This document shows positions 32,109 to 40,834 of a stretch of DNA of 41,622 nucleotides, one piece after another; positions within the stretch are counted from its first letter, which is position 1, and each line of letters begins with the position of its first letter. This stretch comes from Granulosicoccaceae bacterium (GTDB lineage: Bacteria > Pseudomonadota > Gammaproteobacteria > Granulosicoccales > Granulosicoccaceae): NCBI GenBank assembly GCA_020629835.1, contig JAHDCO010000014.1, positions 7,788 through 49,409 of the forward strand, given 5' to 3'. Below the pieces are notes generated by a model, which was given only the letters and a program-made list of their open reading frames with translations, was not told where the DNA came from and made no database searches. A program made the translations under genes and the position numbers.

Positions 32109-33083
32109 ATGAGTTTTCATGCCATCGACCCAGCACCCGCTCGCCTTAATCGCAGCGAACTCGCCGTGCCAGGGTCTCAGCCCAGCCTGTTTGAAAAGGC
32201 GGCCAGTTCGGCGGTGGACGTGGTGTTCCTCGATTTGGAGGACGCGGTTGCACCGAATGAAAAAGAACAAGCGCGACGTAACATCATTGCCGCTATCAAC
32301 GACATCGACTGGGGCAACAAAACATTGTCTGTGCGAATCAATGGGCTGGATACCCATTACATGTACCGAGATGTTGTTGATGTGCTTGAACAAGCGGGAC
32401 AACGTTTGGATCTTTTGATGATTCCAAAGGTAGGAACGGCTGCCGATGTTTACGCGCTTGATATGTTGGTGACACAAATTGAAGCGGCCATGCAGTTGCA
32501 GAAACGTATCGGGTTCGAATTAATTATTGAGACCGCTCTGGGCATGCAGAATGTGACCGAAATTGCAGCGGCATCGCGGCGAAATGAGAGCTTACATTTT
32601 GGCGTTGCCGACTATGCGGCTTCCACCCGCGCAAGAACTACGGTCATTGGTGGCGTTAACCCTGACTACGCCGTACTGACAGATCCACTTGGTAATCAGG
32701 AAAGACAAAGCCACTGGGGCGATATGTGGCACTACGCATTGGCCAGAATGGTGGTGGCTTGTCGTGCAAACGGGCTTCGCCCAATTGATGGTCCGTTTGG
32801 AGATTTTCAGGATGCCGATGGATACACCGCTGCCGCGAAGCGCGCTGCCGTGTTGGGGTGTGAAGGGAAGTGGGCAATACACCCGTCACAAGTGGCGTTG
32901 GCAAATGCCGTTATGAGCCCTTCCGAAGCTGAAATTACACAAGCAAAACGTATTTTAGAAGCAATGGCAGAGGCTGAAAAAGCGGGTAAAGGCGCCGTGT
33001 CTTTGGATGGACGACTGATTGACTACGCCTCCATCCGGCAGGCTACGGTTATGGTTGAAAAGGCCGCACAGCTTAGTGATTAA
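32109..33083 (+). CDS. mclA: Malyl-CoA lyase (L-malyl-CoA / HpcH-HpaI-CitE family)
   Basis: Cleaves malyl-CoA to glyoxylate and acetyl-CoA, the step that closes the serine cycle. The 324-residue product closely follows the Methylobacterium enzyme as recalled, from LNRSELAVPGSQPSLFEKAA through VFLDLEDAVAP (42-48) and SVRINGLDTHYMYRDVV to KWAIHPSQVALAN and GAVSLDGRLIDYASIR. Arg77, Glu141 (IIETALGM) and Asp168 (FGVADYAAS) match substrate- and Mg-binding positions of known Mcl structures. It is divergent from the aminotransferase operon. Confidence 0.94.
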   Translation: MSFHAIDPAPARLNRSELAVPGSQPSLFEKAASSAVDVVFLDLEDAVAPNEKEQARRNIIAAINDIDWGNKTLSVRINGLDTHYMYRDVVDVLEQAGQRLDLLMIPKVGTAADVYALDMLVTQIEAAMQLQKRIGFELIIETALGMQNVTEIAAASRRNESLHFGVADYAASTRARTTVIGGVNPDYAVLTDPLGNQERQSHWGDMWHYALARMVVACRANGLRPIDGPFGDFQDADGYTAAAKRAAVLGCEGKWAIHPSQVALANAVMSPSEAEITQAKRILEAMAEAEKAGKGAVSLDGRLIDYASIRQATVMVEKAAQLSD

Positions 33084-33124
33084 TTGGGCCGACCAGTTCC
33101 TTTACGCATCGACGCTAGACGCCT

Positions 33125-33736
33125 TTATGTTTGAGATAGCGAATAGTACAAGGCGATGGCCTGGCTGCGATTGTTTACTGACAATTTGTCGTACAAATTG
33201 CGCAGATGGAATTTGACTGTGTTTACGGCAATACCATGGTCTTCAGCTAATTCTTTGTTGGTTCTACCAAGCGCTAAGGACGACAACAGCGCTCGTTCTG
33301 TTTTCGTTAAAGATTGCAGCGGATCTCGCAATTCGCGCACATCAATGTAGGGGAAAACCATCTTGCCTTGTGATACATCCCCGATAACATCCAATAGTTC
33401 TTCTGACGCATCGGTGTGGCAAAAAAATCCCGCGGCTCCCGCTGCAATAGCGCGTTTAGGAACGTCGTTGGATTCAGTGTGTGTACACACCACAACTCGC
33501 ATTGGCGATTCTTGTTCGCGTAGCACACGAAGAATTTGTTCAGCACCTAAGGTGGGAATTCCCCAGTCAATAACTAACACATCACTGGGTAGCGTTAGCG
33601 CGGCTTGTAAACACGATTCTGCTGAGGTGACCGTACTTATCAAACTAAAGCGCCCGTCCGCTTCAACCAACTCAGAGAGCGCTGTCAGCATGAGCGCATT
33701 GCCTTCTGCAATGATGACTTCGATTTTGTCAGCCAA
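33125..33736 (-). CDS. LuxR/NarL-type response regulator with atypical receiver
   Basis: A 203-residue two-domain regulator. The receiver (about 5-125) keeps Asp57 (VIDWG) and Thr85, but the acidic pair is reduced to Glu11 and the conserved lysine is His107 (GFFCHTDA). The C-terminal GerE HTH (about 141-203) is normal: LTKTERALLSSLALGRTNKE then VNTVKFHLRNLYDKL. No histidine kinase is nearby. The start is a TTG at 33736 with GGAAAA upstream. It is divergent from the hydroxypyruvate reductase and convergent with mclA, so it may regulate serine-cycle genes, perhaps without normal phosphorylation. Confidence 0.87.
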   Translation of the reverse strand: MADKIEVIIAEGNALMLTALSELVEADGRFSLISTVTSAESCLQAALTLPSDVLVIDWGIPTLGAEQILRVLREQESPMRVVVCTHTESNDVPKRAIAAGAAGFFCHTDASEELLDVIGDVSQGKMVFPYIDVRELRDPLQSLTKTERALLSSLALGRTNKELAEDHGIAVNTVKFHLRNLYDKLSVNNRSQAIALYYSLSQT

Positions 33737-33780
33737 GTGGTGTATTTTCCGTAAAAATTTGCCTGTTTGGGCCTGTCAAC

Positions 33781-33795
33781 AACCACTTAGTGGTT
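33781..33795. promoter_or_regulatory. 15-bp palindrome between the response regulator and the reductase
   Basis: AACCACTTAGTGGTT has perfect 7-bp arms around one base. A further half-site AAGTGGT lies at 33735-33741, at the start codon of the response regulator. The position between two divergent genes suggests a binding site for the LuxR-type regulator or another dimeric factor. Confidence 0.5.
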
Positions 33796-33877
33796 TCGTG
33801 ATTACGCGGTAAATACCATACCATGAACGTTTGAAAGAACCATAAACGACTTAAATTAGAGAACGGGTGCATATCCA

Positions 33878-34852
33878 ATGAAAGCAAAGGTGATCCTGAC
33901 ACGGCGCTGGCCAACGGCAGTGGAACAGCAACTTGCAGAACAGTATGACGTGACGTTGAATGATACCGATGAACCGATGTCGCCTGAGCAATTACGCGCT
34001 GCCATGCAGGAGTACGATGCTGTGTTGCCAACCGTCACGGATCGATTTACCGCGGAAGCTTTTGACGGATTAACAGCGGATAACATTCGCACAAAAATTA
34101 TTGGCAACTATGGAGTGGGTTTTAGTCACATCGATCTGGATAGTGCGAAGCGACTGAACATAGCTGTGACCAATACACCCGATGTGCTGAGTGAATGCAC
34201 AGCCGACATCGCTATTTTATTGATGTTGATGGCTGCTCGCCGTGGAGGCGAGGGTGAACGAGAGGTGCGTTCAAATCAATGGACAGGCTGGCGGCCGACC
34301 CACATGATCGGGCACAAGGTCAGTGGGGCAACGTTTGGCGTTGTGGGCTTTGGCCGTATTGGACAAGAAACTGCCCGACGAGCGAAAGGCTTTGGCATGA
34401 ACGTGCGCGTATTCAATCGTTCGAAAGTCGATGCCGCAGTTTTGAGTTCCTTTGAAGCTACGCAAGTTGACACCTTGGCCGAGTTGGCGGCAAGTGTGGA
34501 CTTTCTATCGTTACATTGCCCAGGCGGTGCTGCCAACACTCACTTGATAAATGCCGACATTCTTAAACTCATGAAGCCTTCTAGTTTTTTAATCAACACG
34601 GCCAGGGGCGAAGTGGTTGATGACAAAGCGCTAGTTGTTGCACTAAAAACCGGCCAAATAGCGGGGGCTGGCTTAGATGTGTTCGAAGGCGAACCAGCGC
34701 TAAATCCAGATTTACTCAAACTTGAAAACGTTGTGCTGTTACCGCACCTGGGCAGTGCAACCGCCACGACCCGTGAAGCGATGGGATTTCGAGTCAGCGA
34801 CAATCTCGCACAGTATTTCCGGGGCGAAGAGCCAACGGACCGCGTCGTTTAG
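33878..34852 (+). CDS. D-isomer-specific 2-hydroxyacid dehydrogenase (hydroxypyruvate/glyoxylate reductase)
   Basis: A 324-residue NAD(P)-dependent reductase. The Rossmann motif VGFGRIG is at 156-162, and the catalytic triad of the family is seen as Arg243 (NTARGEVVD), Glu272 (EGEP) and His290 (LLPHLGSAT). The GNYGVGFSHIDL segment at 76-87 is typical of glyoxylate and hydroxypyruvate reductases. In the serine cycle this enzyme reduces hydroxypyruvate to glycerate. The gene faces away from the response regulator and converges on terC with 15 bp between stops. Confidence 0.9.
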   Translation: MKAKVILTRRWPTAVEQQLAEQYDVTLNDTDEPMSPEQLRAAMQEYDAVLPTVTDRFTAEAFDGLTADNIRTKIIGNYGVGFSHIDLDSAKRLNIAVTNTPDVLSECTADIAILLMLMAARRGGEGEREVRSNQWTGWRPTHMIGHKVSGATFGVVGFGRIGQETARRAKGFGMNVRVFNRSKVDAAVLSSFEATQVDTLAELAASVDFLSLHCPGGAANTHLINADILKLMKPSSFLINTARGEVVDDKALVVALKTGQIAGAGLDVFEGEPALNPDLLKLENVVLLPHLGSATATTREAMGFRVSDNLAQYFRGEEPTDRVV

Positions 34853-34867
34853 TGTTGGGTGAAGCGT

Positions 34868-35665
34868 TTATACGGGCGGAATGGTTCGGCCCGATTCACG
34901 CTTCGCCAGCAGCAACTTTTTCTGATACCGGCCTTGCACAAGATCTATTAACACCAGCACGCCAATAACGAAGTAGAAGGTGGTTTTGCTCATAGGTTCA
35001 ACTGGATAGCCGAACAACATGATGTGCGCTAAGTGCCCGCCTTCGCCGATGAGCATGATGCCAACGATAAACAGGATAAATAAACCGAGCACTTCGTACA
35101 TACGATTTTTTTCAAGGAAATCGGCAACACGGTCAGCCAGCCAAATCATCAGCAGTCCACCGATCACGATGGCGGTGGTCATGACCCACAGAACGTCGGT
35201 CAGCGCCATAGCACTCAGGATAGAGTCAAAAGAGAAAACTGCGTTCATTAAGACAATCCAAAAAATGACTGCACCCACAGATTTTTGAGAGGTGTCTCCG
35301 TGATGAATATCTTCCAGGCTCATCATATGCAGCACTTCTTTGGTGGCGGTGTATAAAATGAAAACACCGCCGATAAGTACAATAATGCTGTGTAAATTGA
35401 ATTCGCTTTGAATGATGTTGCCAATGTTGATACCGAACAGAGGATCCTGTACATACGAAATCAACTGCACTAGCACGAACAGCAGAGCGATACGCAACAG
35501 AACGGCGAGCCCGATTCCTACCTTTCTAACCATGGCCTGCTTGTCCGCGGGCGCTCGTTTGGACTCTAGAGAGATGTACAGCAGGTTGTCAAAACCCAGC
35601 ACCGCCTGCAGTAGAACCAACGCCCCCAAGGTGGCAAAATTTTCCAGATTAAATAAGGTTTCCAT
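34868..35665 (-). CDS. TerC family integral membrane protein
   Basis: A 265-residue inner-membrane protein with about seven hydrophobic segments. The acidic motifs typical of TerC/Alx transporters are present: LGFDNLLYISLES near residue 24 and FSFDSILSAMALTDVLW further on. Family members are linked to manganese export and tellurite resistance; no tellurite genes are nearby, so a metal (Mn) role is the more likely guess. It is divergent from glk with 170 bp between starts. Start at the ATG at 35665. Confidence 0.9.
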   Translation of the reverse strand: METLFNLENFATLGALVLLQAVLGFDNLLYISLESKRAPADKQAMVRKVGIGLAVLLRIALLFVLVQLISYVQDPLFGINIGNIIQSEFNLHSIIVLIGGVFILYTATKEVLHMMSLEDIHHGDTSQKSVGAVIFWIVLMNAVFSFDSILSAMALTDVLWVMTTAIVIGGLLMIWLADRVADFLEKNRMYEVLGLFILFIVGIMLIGEGGHLAHIMLFGYPVEPMSKTTFYFVIGVLVLIDLVQGRYQKKLLLAKRESGRTIPPV

Positions 35666-35835
35666 AGCTTGCCTGCGTCCAGCATCAATCGGTGCAACGG
35701 AGTGTAGCGCAATCGTGGAAGGCCACCGATCTTAGTGAACGCAGTTGTTCCTCCAGGCGCGAGATAATTCAGCCAAAATGACAACCACTCGGCAACGACG
35801 TTACAGCGGTTCAGAATAAGGATTAATAAAACACT

Positions 35836-36789
35836 ATGAGCGAACGACTGGTAGGAGACATAGGCGGCACGAATGCCCGGCTCGCACTGCTAGGTCCGGA
35901 TGGTTGGCCCGTTGATCCGATTACCTACGCATGCAACGATTTTCCCGGATTGAAGGAGGCCATTGAGGCGTTTATGGCTGAGCGTCAGGTAGCGGAGATA
36001 ACGGATGCCGTTATCGCTGTGGCCACACCCGTAACCTCAGATTTGGTCAATTTAACCAACAACCATTGGGCGTTCTCCATCAGTGAACTTGAGGGCTCTT
36101 TATCGATGGACAAAGGGCATTTTCAGGTCATTAACGATTTCACGGCATTAGCGCTGTCTGTGCCCCACCTTAAAGCTGAGGACACTAAAAAAGTGGGCGG
36201 TGGTGAAGCAAAACCAGGCCGATCAATTGCGGTTATCGGCCCCGGTACGGGACTCGGCGTTTCGGGACTCCTGCCAACGCGCGACGGTGGTTGGGTACCT
36301 TTGCAAGGCGAGGGTGGTCACGTTTCTATTGGGGTAAGAACCGATCGCGAGATTGCCATTTATGACGTGCTGAATGAGCGTTATCGGCATGTATCGGCTG
36401 AGCGATTTCTATCCGGTGAGGGCCTTGAGAATATCTGCGCGGCTCTGCGGCAAATTGATGACCTTGAACCACTTGAGATGACGCCTGCGCAAATTTCTGA
36501 AAAAGGCCTCAGTGGTGAGGACTCGGTGTGTGCCGAGGCCTTGGTGATTTTTGCTGAACTGCTGGGTTCCTGCGCAGGTAACCTGGCACTGACCCTAGGA
36601 GCCGAAGGTGGCGTATATATCGGTGGCGGGATAGTGCCTCGCTTGGGTGATTGGTTTGGCCGATCAAATTTCAGGGAACATTTTGAAGCTAAAGGGCGGA
36701 TGTCCGCGCTGCTTTCGAATATCCCGACTTACGTCATCGTTGCGCCGTATCCGGCACTGACCGGAGCGGCCAGCGTGCTAATGGAATGA
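35836..36789 (+). CDS. glk: Glucokinase
   Basis: Phosphorylates glucose with ATP. The 317-residue protein belongs to the E. coli-type Glk family. It has the phosphate-1 motif VGDIGGTNARLAL at 6-18, the catalytic Asp in VINDFTALA, IGPGTGLGVSGL, LQGEGGHVS and the adenosine motif GGVYIGGGIVPR near the C terminus. It is probably cotranscribed with the cryptochrome-like gene that starts 7 bp after its stop. Confidence 0.95.
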   Translation: MSERLVGDIGGTNARLALLGPDGWPVDPITYACNDFPGLKEAIEAFMAERQVAEITDAVIAVATPVTSDLVNLTNNHWAFSISELEGSLSMDKGHFQVINDFTALALSVPHLKAEDTKKVGGGEAKPGRSIAVIGPGTGLGVSGLLPTRDGGWVPLQGEGGHVSIGVRTDREIAIYDVLNERYRHVSAERFLSGEGLENICAALRQIDDLEPLEMTPAQISEKGLSGEDSVCAEALVIFAELLGSCAGNLALTLGAEGGVYIGGGIVPRLGDWFGRSNFREHFEAKGRMSALLSNIPTYVIVAPYPALTGAASVLME

Positions 36790-36796
36790 ACTAAAC

Positions 36797-38287
36797 ATGC
36801 GTACTGCCGGGCTGATTTTTCCGCACCAACTCTTTAAGCATCACCCGGTACATAAAGCAAAACCCGAACAGATCTGGCTCGTAGAGGATTCGCTTTTTTT
36901 TCAGGATCAGCAGTACCCGGTTGCTCTGCACAAGCAAAAAATTGCGTACCACCGCGAAACCCTGCTGGCCTACGAAAAACAGCTCGCGAAACGTTCCACG
37001 GTTAACCTTGTGCAGTGGGCCGGAAAACGCCCTTCACTAAACGCTGTTTGTAAAGCGATAGCGGCTGAAGGTTTTGATACGGTTGCCGTGTGCGATGTGC
37101 ATGACCATACGCTGCAGAAGCGGTTAACCATTGCAACGAAAAAGAACAAGTTGTCTCTGCAGTGGTTAGACACGCCCATGTTTCTAAACACCAGCAAAGA
37201 CAATTCAAGCTATCGTGCCAGTAAAAAGCGTTGGTACATGGCCGACTATTATCAATGGCAGCGGCGCCGCCTGGATGTCTTAATGGATGGTGATGAGCCA
37301 GCGGGCGGAAAATGGAGTTTTGACGAGGATAATCGAAAAAAACTGCCAAAAAAAATGATCGCAGATCTTCCCGGCATTCCCACCGTTCGGCCAGGCGCGA
37401 CCCGGACAGATGCCCTTGCGTTTGTGAACAGCAAATTCAAAACAAACCCAGGCTCTGCGGACAGTGCTTACTACCCGGCCACACATACTGCTGCTGCACG
37501 TTGGCTGGACACATTTCTTGAACAGCGATTTGAACTCTTCGGGCCCTACGAAGATGCCATTGTGGAACGCGAAAATTGGCTGTACCACAGCGTGTTAACA
37601 CCCATGCTTAATGTGGGGTTACTAACACCACGGCAAGTGGTTGATAAAGCACTGGGTGCGGCCGATGAGTACAAGACACCCATTGCAAGTGTTGAGGGTT
37701 TTATCCGGCAGATAATCGGCTGGCGAGAATTTATGCGCGCAACCTATGAGGATTTAGGTGTGCCGATGCGCACCACCAACCATTGGAATCATACAAGGCC
37801 GATGCCCGATGCGTTTTACACCGCGACCACGGGCATCGATCCTGTCGATGACTGTATTGCACGCATCCTGGAGACCGGTTATTGCCACCATATCGAGCGT
37901 CTGATGGTGTTGGGTGGGTTTATGTTTTTGTGTGAGATCGATCCGGATGACATCTACCGCTGGTTCATGGAGATGTTCATTGACAGTTACGACTGGGTGA
38001 TGGTGCCCAATGTGTACGCAATGAGCCAGCACGCCGACGGCGGTGCCATAACAACAAAGCCGTATTTTTCAGGCTCAAACTATGTAATCAAGATGAGCCA
38101 TTACAAAAAGGGTGAGTGGAGTGAGGTTTGGGATGCGTTGTTTTGGCGCTGGATACTAAATAACAAAGCACAGCTGGCGGGCAATCATCGTTGGTCGATG
38201 ATGTGTAAGAACGCCGAACGTATGGATGCGGCCAAAGTAAAGCACGTGCAAACGACAGCGGAACGTTACCTTCGTGCGCTGAACTAA
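36797..38287 (+). CDS. Cryptochrome/photolyase family protein (FeS-BCP-like, iron-sulfur cysteines missing)
   Basis: A 496-residue flavoprotein of the prokaryotic (6-4) photolyase/CryB group. The N-terminal domain starts GLIFPHQLFKHHP. The FAD-binding C-terminal domain has GWREFMRATYE, CHHIERLMVLGGF (Cys363), YDWVMVPNVYAMSQHADGG and KPYFSGSNYV. Founding members such as Agrobacterium PhrB hold a 4Fe-4S cluster with three clustered cysteines after the SNYI-KMS region. Here that segment reads KMSHYKKGEWSEVWDALFW and has no cysteine, so a normal cluster is not expected. Function could be DNA photorepair or light sensing. The stop codon overlaps that of the convergent lipoprotein gene (38284-38287). 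Confidence 0.9.
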   Translation: MRTAGLIFPHQLFKHHPVHKAKPEQIWLVEDSLFFQDQQYPVALHKQKIAYHRETLLAYEKQLAKRSTVNLVQWAGKRPSLNAVCKAIAAEGFDTVAVCDVHDHTLQKRLTIATKKNKLSLQWLDTPMFLNTSKDNSSYRASKKRWYMADYYQWQRRRLDVLMDGDEPAGGKWSFDEDNRKKLPKKMIADLPGIPTVRPGATRTDALAFVNSKFKTNPGSADSAYYPATHTAAARWLDTFLEQRFELFGPYEDAIVERENWLYHSVLTPMLNVGLLTPRQVVDKALGAADEYKTPIASVEGFIRQIIGWREFMRATYEDLGVPMRTTNHWNHTRPMPDAFYTATTGIDPVDDCIARILETGYCHHIERLMVLGGFMFLCEIDPDDIYRWFMEMFIDSYDWVMVPNVYAMSQHADGGAITTKPYFSGSNYVIKMSHYKKGEWSEVWDALFWRWILNNKAQLAGNHRWSMMCKNAERMDAAKVKHVQTTAERYLRALN

Positions 38288-39111
38288 CGACGATCTAACC
38301 AGGCCTGTAGTCGTGCAGTCAAATCGGTCAGTGGGGAATCGCAGCCGGCACCGTTCGCTTGGGTTATGGTCCCGTCAGATAAGCTGATTGTGCATTGATA
38401 TTGTGACGTTGGTGCACTGGGTAGGCTAGCCAGATTCAGGTGGCTCTCGTCAGTATTAAAATCCGCACTGCCGCTTGGATAGGGTTGGGGTAAGCCAACA
38501 TTCGGAGTGGTCCATTCCACGGGTACCATCACGTTCGCACTCACTAGATAACAATTGCTTGCGTCCAGACCGAGCAAACCTGCGTTGCACTCACTGCTGG
38601 CGGCCAGTGTGCCTTCGTAAAGGTAAATCGGTTGCGCCGTATTGATTAATGCCAGACGTCCCTCGCCACAATCCAGGCGCGTAGCGGCTTCGCCTATGGC
38701 GGGGTCATAACTTCCTAAGCATTGGTTTTCTGCGTCACTGAGTAATTCACCGGACTGCAGTTTTTGATTCATGTCGACTAGGGCGCTGCGCACAACGTTT
38801 TGCAGTACCACCGAAAATTGCTGAACGTTTTGCGCGTTATTGGATAAATCCGGGACACCCAGTTCGGCAAGCGTCGGCTCTTCCAGTGGTGGATTGGTCT
38901 GCGGTAACGGCGTCGCAGGGACCGAAGGTGTACCATCTTCTGACGGTGGTGCCCCGGTAGTGCCGCCGGGAACATCGGGTGATTCAACCGATGCATCGTC
39001 CGCAGGCTCTGTAGAACTTGAGCCTCCGCCACTGCTACAAGCGGCCAATGACGCCAGTAGCGCTGCCAAACAAATTTTCTTAAAACCTGCGTGAAAAGTA
39101 GATGGGAGCAT
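38284..39111 (-). CDS. Putative lipoprotein, function unknown
   Basis: A 275-residue protein not matched to a named family. The lipoprotein signal ends in the lipobox LAAC with a Ser-Gly-rich start of the mature chain. Next is a low-complexity Pro/Glu/Thr/Ser linker (to about residue 80), then a globular part with six or so cysteines (QCLGSYD, RLDCGEG, SECNAG, SNCYLV, QYQCTIS, AGCDS) that may form disulfides. The ATG at 39111 gives a normal signal peptide; in-frame starts at 39123 (ATG) and 39153 (TTG) lengthen it without a better ribosome-binding site. Its stop overlaps that of the cryptochrome-like gene. The mature protein is probably on the outer membrane. Confidence 0.75.
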   Translation of the reverse strand: MLPSTFHAGFKKICLAALLASLAACSSGGGSSSTEPADDASVESPDVPGGTTGAPPSEDGTPSVPATPLPQTNPPLEEPTLAELGVPDLSNNAQNVQQFSVVLQNVVRSALVDMNQKLQSGELLSDAENQCLGSYDPAIGEAATRLDCGEGRLALINTAQPIYLYEGTLAASSECNAGLLGLDASNCYLVSANVMVPVEWTTPNVGLPQPYPSGSADFNTDESHLNLASLPSAPTSQYQCTISLSDGTITQANGAGCDSPLTDLTARLQAWLDRR

Positions 39112-39267
39112 CGCGATCAACATATTGTTTGTCGTGCGCAGACCATACGACAAAAGACTCTGCGCTGTACACTTCGCAGTAGTGACGGTTTCGGAATAAT
39201 CCGGAATTGGACCGCTATCCTTCAGAAAAAATGCGCACCGGTTCGCGGAGCTGAGTTAAGAGAAGCT

Positions 39268-40143
39268 ATGAGTAAAGTAATTGACGGTAAGGCGTTCGCC
39301 GAATCGGTTAGACAGGACGTTGCCAAGCAGGTGGCTTGGTTGAAAGACGAGCATGACATTACTCCGGGGCTTGCTGTGGTGTTGGTCGGTGAAGATCCTG
39401 CCAGTCAAGTTTATGTTCGAAATAAAGGCATTCAGACTAAAGCGGCGGGTATGAACTCGTATGAACATAAGCTCGATACGTCGGTCACTGAAGACGAACT
39501 CTTAGCGCTGATTAACACACTGAATAACGACAGCTCCGTTCACGGTATTTTGGTGCAGCTCCCGCTGCCTTCACATATTGAAGAATCTGCGGTTATCGAT
39601 GCCATTGACTACCGAAAGGATGTGGATGGTTTTCACTTAACGAACGTAGGGTTACTGAACACGGGCGGTGATGGTGTTGTGCCGTGCACGCCGCTTGGCT
39701 GCATCATGATGCTTAAGGATCGCTTGGGTGATTTATCTGGTAAGAACGCAGTGGTCGTCGGCCGTTCAAATATCGTTGGCAAGCCCATGGCTGCGTTGCT
39801 GTTAAAGGAAAGCTGCACCGTCACAATCGCGCACTCACGTACGCAGGATCTGCCGGCGGTTTGCCGTGAAGCGGACATCCTGGTGGCCGCGGTCGGCCGC
39901 CCGGAAATGGTTCCTGGTGACTGGGTTAAACCTGGTGCGACGGTTATTGACGTGGGTATTAATCGCATCGAGCGAGATGGCAAAACAAAACTGGTGGGCG
40001 ATGTGGACTACGCCAGTTGCGAAGCGGTGGCAAGTGCTATCACACCCGTGCCCGGCGGCGTTGGCCCAATGACAATTGCGTGTTTATTGCACAACACGTT
40101 GCAGCAGGCGGCTCGTTTACACGGGGTCACACTGCCCGAATAA
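39268..40143 (+). CDS. folD: Bifunctional methylene-THF dehydrogenase / methenyl-THF cyclohydrolase
   Basis: Interconverts methylene-, methenyl- and 10-formyl-tetrahydrofolate with NADP. The 291-residue enzyme has the standard length. It shows Tyr49 and Lys53 of the active site (SQVYVRNKG), [20 protein letters not shown], the NADP-binding [10 protein letters not shown] and the C-terminal [14 protein letters not shown]. The ATG at 39268 has GAGAAG upstream; the frame is open further back to 39091, but that stretch overlaps the divergent lipoprotein start. In this organism it could also carry methyl-derived C1 units from the DMGDH-like enzyme. Confidence 0.97.
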   Translation: MSKVIDGKAFAESVRQDVAKQVAWLKDEHDITPGLAVVLVGEDPASQVYVRNKGIQTKAAGMNSYEHKLDTSVTEDELLALINTLNNDSSVHGILVQLPLPSHIEESAVIDAIDYRKDVDGFHLTNVGLLNTGGDGVVPCTPLGCIMMLKDRLGDLSGKNAVVVGRSNIVGKPMAALLLKESCTVTIAHSRTQDLPAVCREADILVAAVGRPEMVPGDWVKPGATVIDVGINRIERDGKTKLVGDVDYASCEAVASAITPVPGGVGPMTIACLLHNTLQQAARLHGVTLPE

Positions 40144-40228
40144 TGAGTGGGTTTCGCGTTGTGGGCTACATTGCACACAGCGAGATGACAGTTGCATCAC
40201 CCGCCATTAGCGGGATGCCATAAGAAAG

Positions 40229-40711
40229 TTAGATTGCCGTGCCGCGTCGTTTCGGAGCAATGGGGTACACAGATTCTGTCATCCATATGCCCTCAAATTC
40301 TCCTGGGCCTTGTCGTCTCAGCTGAAACACATAGGCCACCTCGTCGCCGCTGGGTGTCGTGAGCCAGACGGGCTGTATTGCAATGTCGTCCTGCACTTCA
40401 ATCGGCCCATAGTCGCTGTCGATATGGTTCAGCATATCGCCGTAACCGCCCTTTAGCATCTTTGTAAAACGCTCTAAAGGCCCCGTCATGGCTTTGTTGC
40501 TGGGCGCTGCAAACCGCCAAACGGTGGCAATTCCGTCGTCTCCGGAATCTGGATTATTCACCCGCAGGGCATCCACAACAATCTGCACTACGTCGGCCGG
40601 TTCAATGCTTGCAGACGGAGCGATGTTCAGCGGGTACTTGGACTGGTCCGCCCAAACATTAGATGACAGTGTGAGCAACACTGTGAATATTAACGATACT
40701 GTGGTTCGCAT
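40229..40711 (-). CDS. Small exported protein, DUF4864-like
   Basis: A 160-residue protein with a signal peptide (TTVSLIFTVLLTLSSNVWA, cleavage near residue 21). The mature part resembles DUF4864: a helix around ADVVQIVVDALRVNN, then ATVWRFAAPSNKAMTGPLERF and a C-terminal beta-rich half ending in QLRRQGPGEFEGIWMTESV. The DUF name is from recognition of the pattern, not from a search. The gene has an AGAGGA ribosome-binding site. It stands alone, convergent with folD and divergent from the DUF1800 gene. The function is not known. Confidence 0.7.
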   Translation of the reverse strand: MRTTVSLIFTVLLTLSSNVWADQSKYPLNIAPSASIEPADVVQIVVDALRVNNPDSGDDGIATVWRFAAPSNKAMTGPLERFTKMLKGGYGDMLNHIDSDYGPIEVQDDIAIQPVWLTTPSGDEVAYVFQLRRQGPGEFEGIWMTESVYPIAPKRRGTAI

Positions 40712-40834
40712 TGTCGTTATCCTCTTGAGGGAAACCTGGGTGATCAGCTACTTCGTTGTACGTAATGTCGTCGGTTGATGGACTCGGGGTTCTGGTTCCA
40801 CTGATTTAACTTACGGTTGGAAAGGTTGAAACGG

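Noticed and set aside
30666-33083. The beta-hydroxyaspartate (Bhc) pathway for glyoxylate
   Set aside because: Only an aminotransferase of the right superfamily is present; no aldolase, dehydratase or iminosuccinate reductase genes were seen.
40201-40215. CCCGC-CATTA-GCGGG after folD as a terminator
   Set aside because: Five-base stem and no T-run follows.
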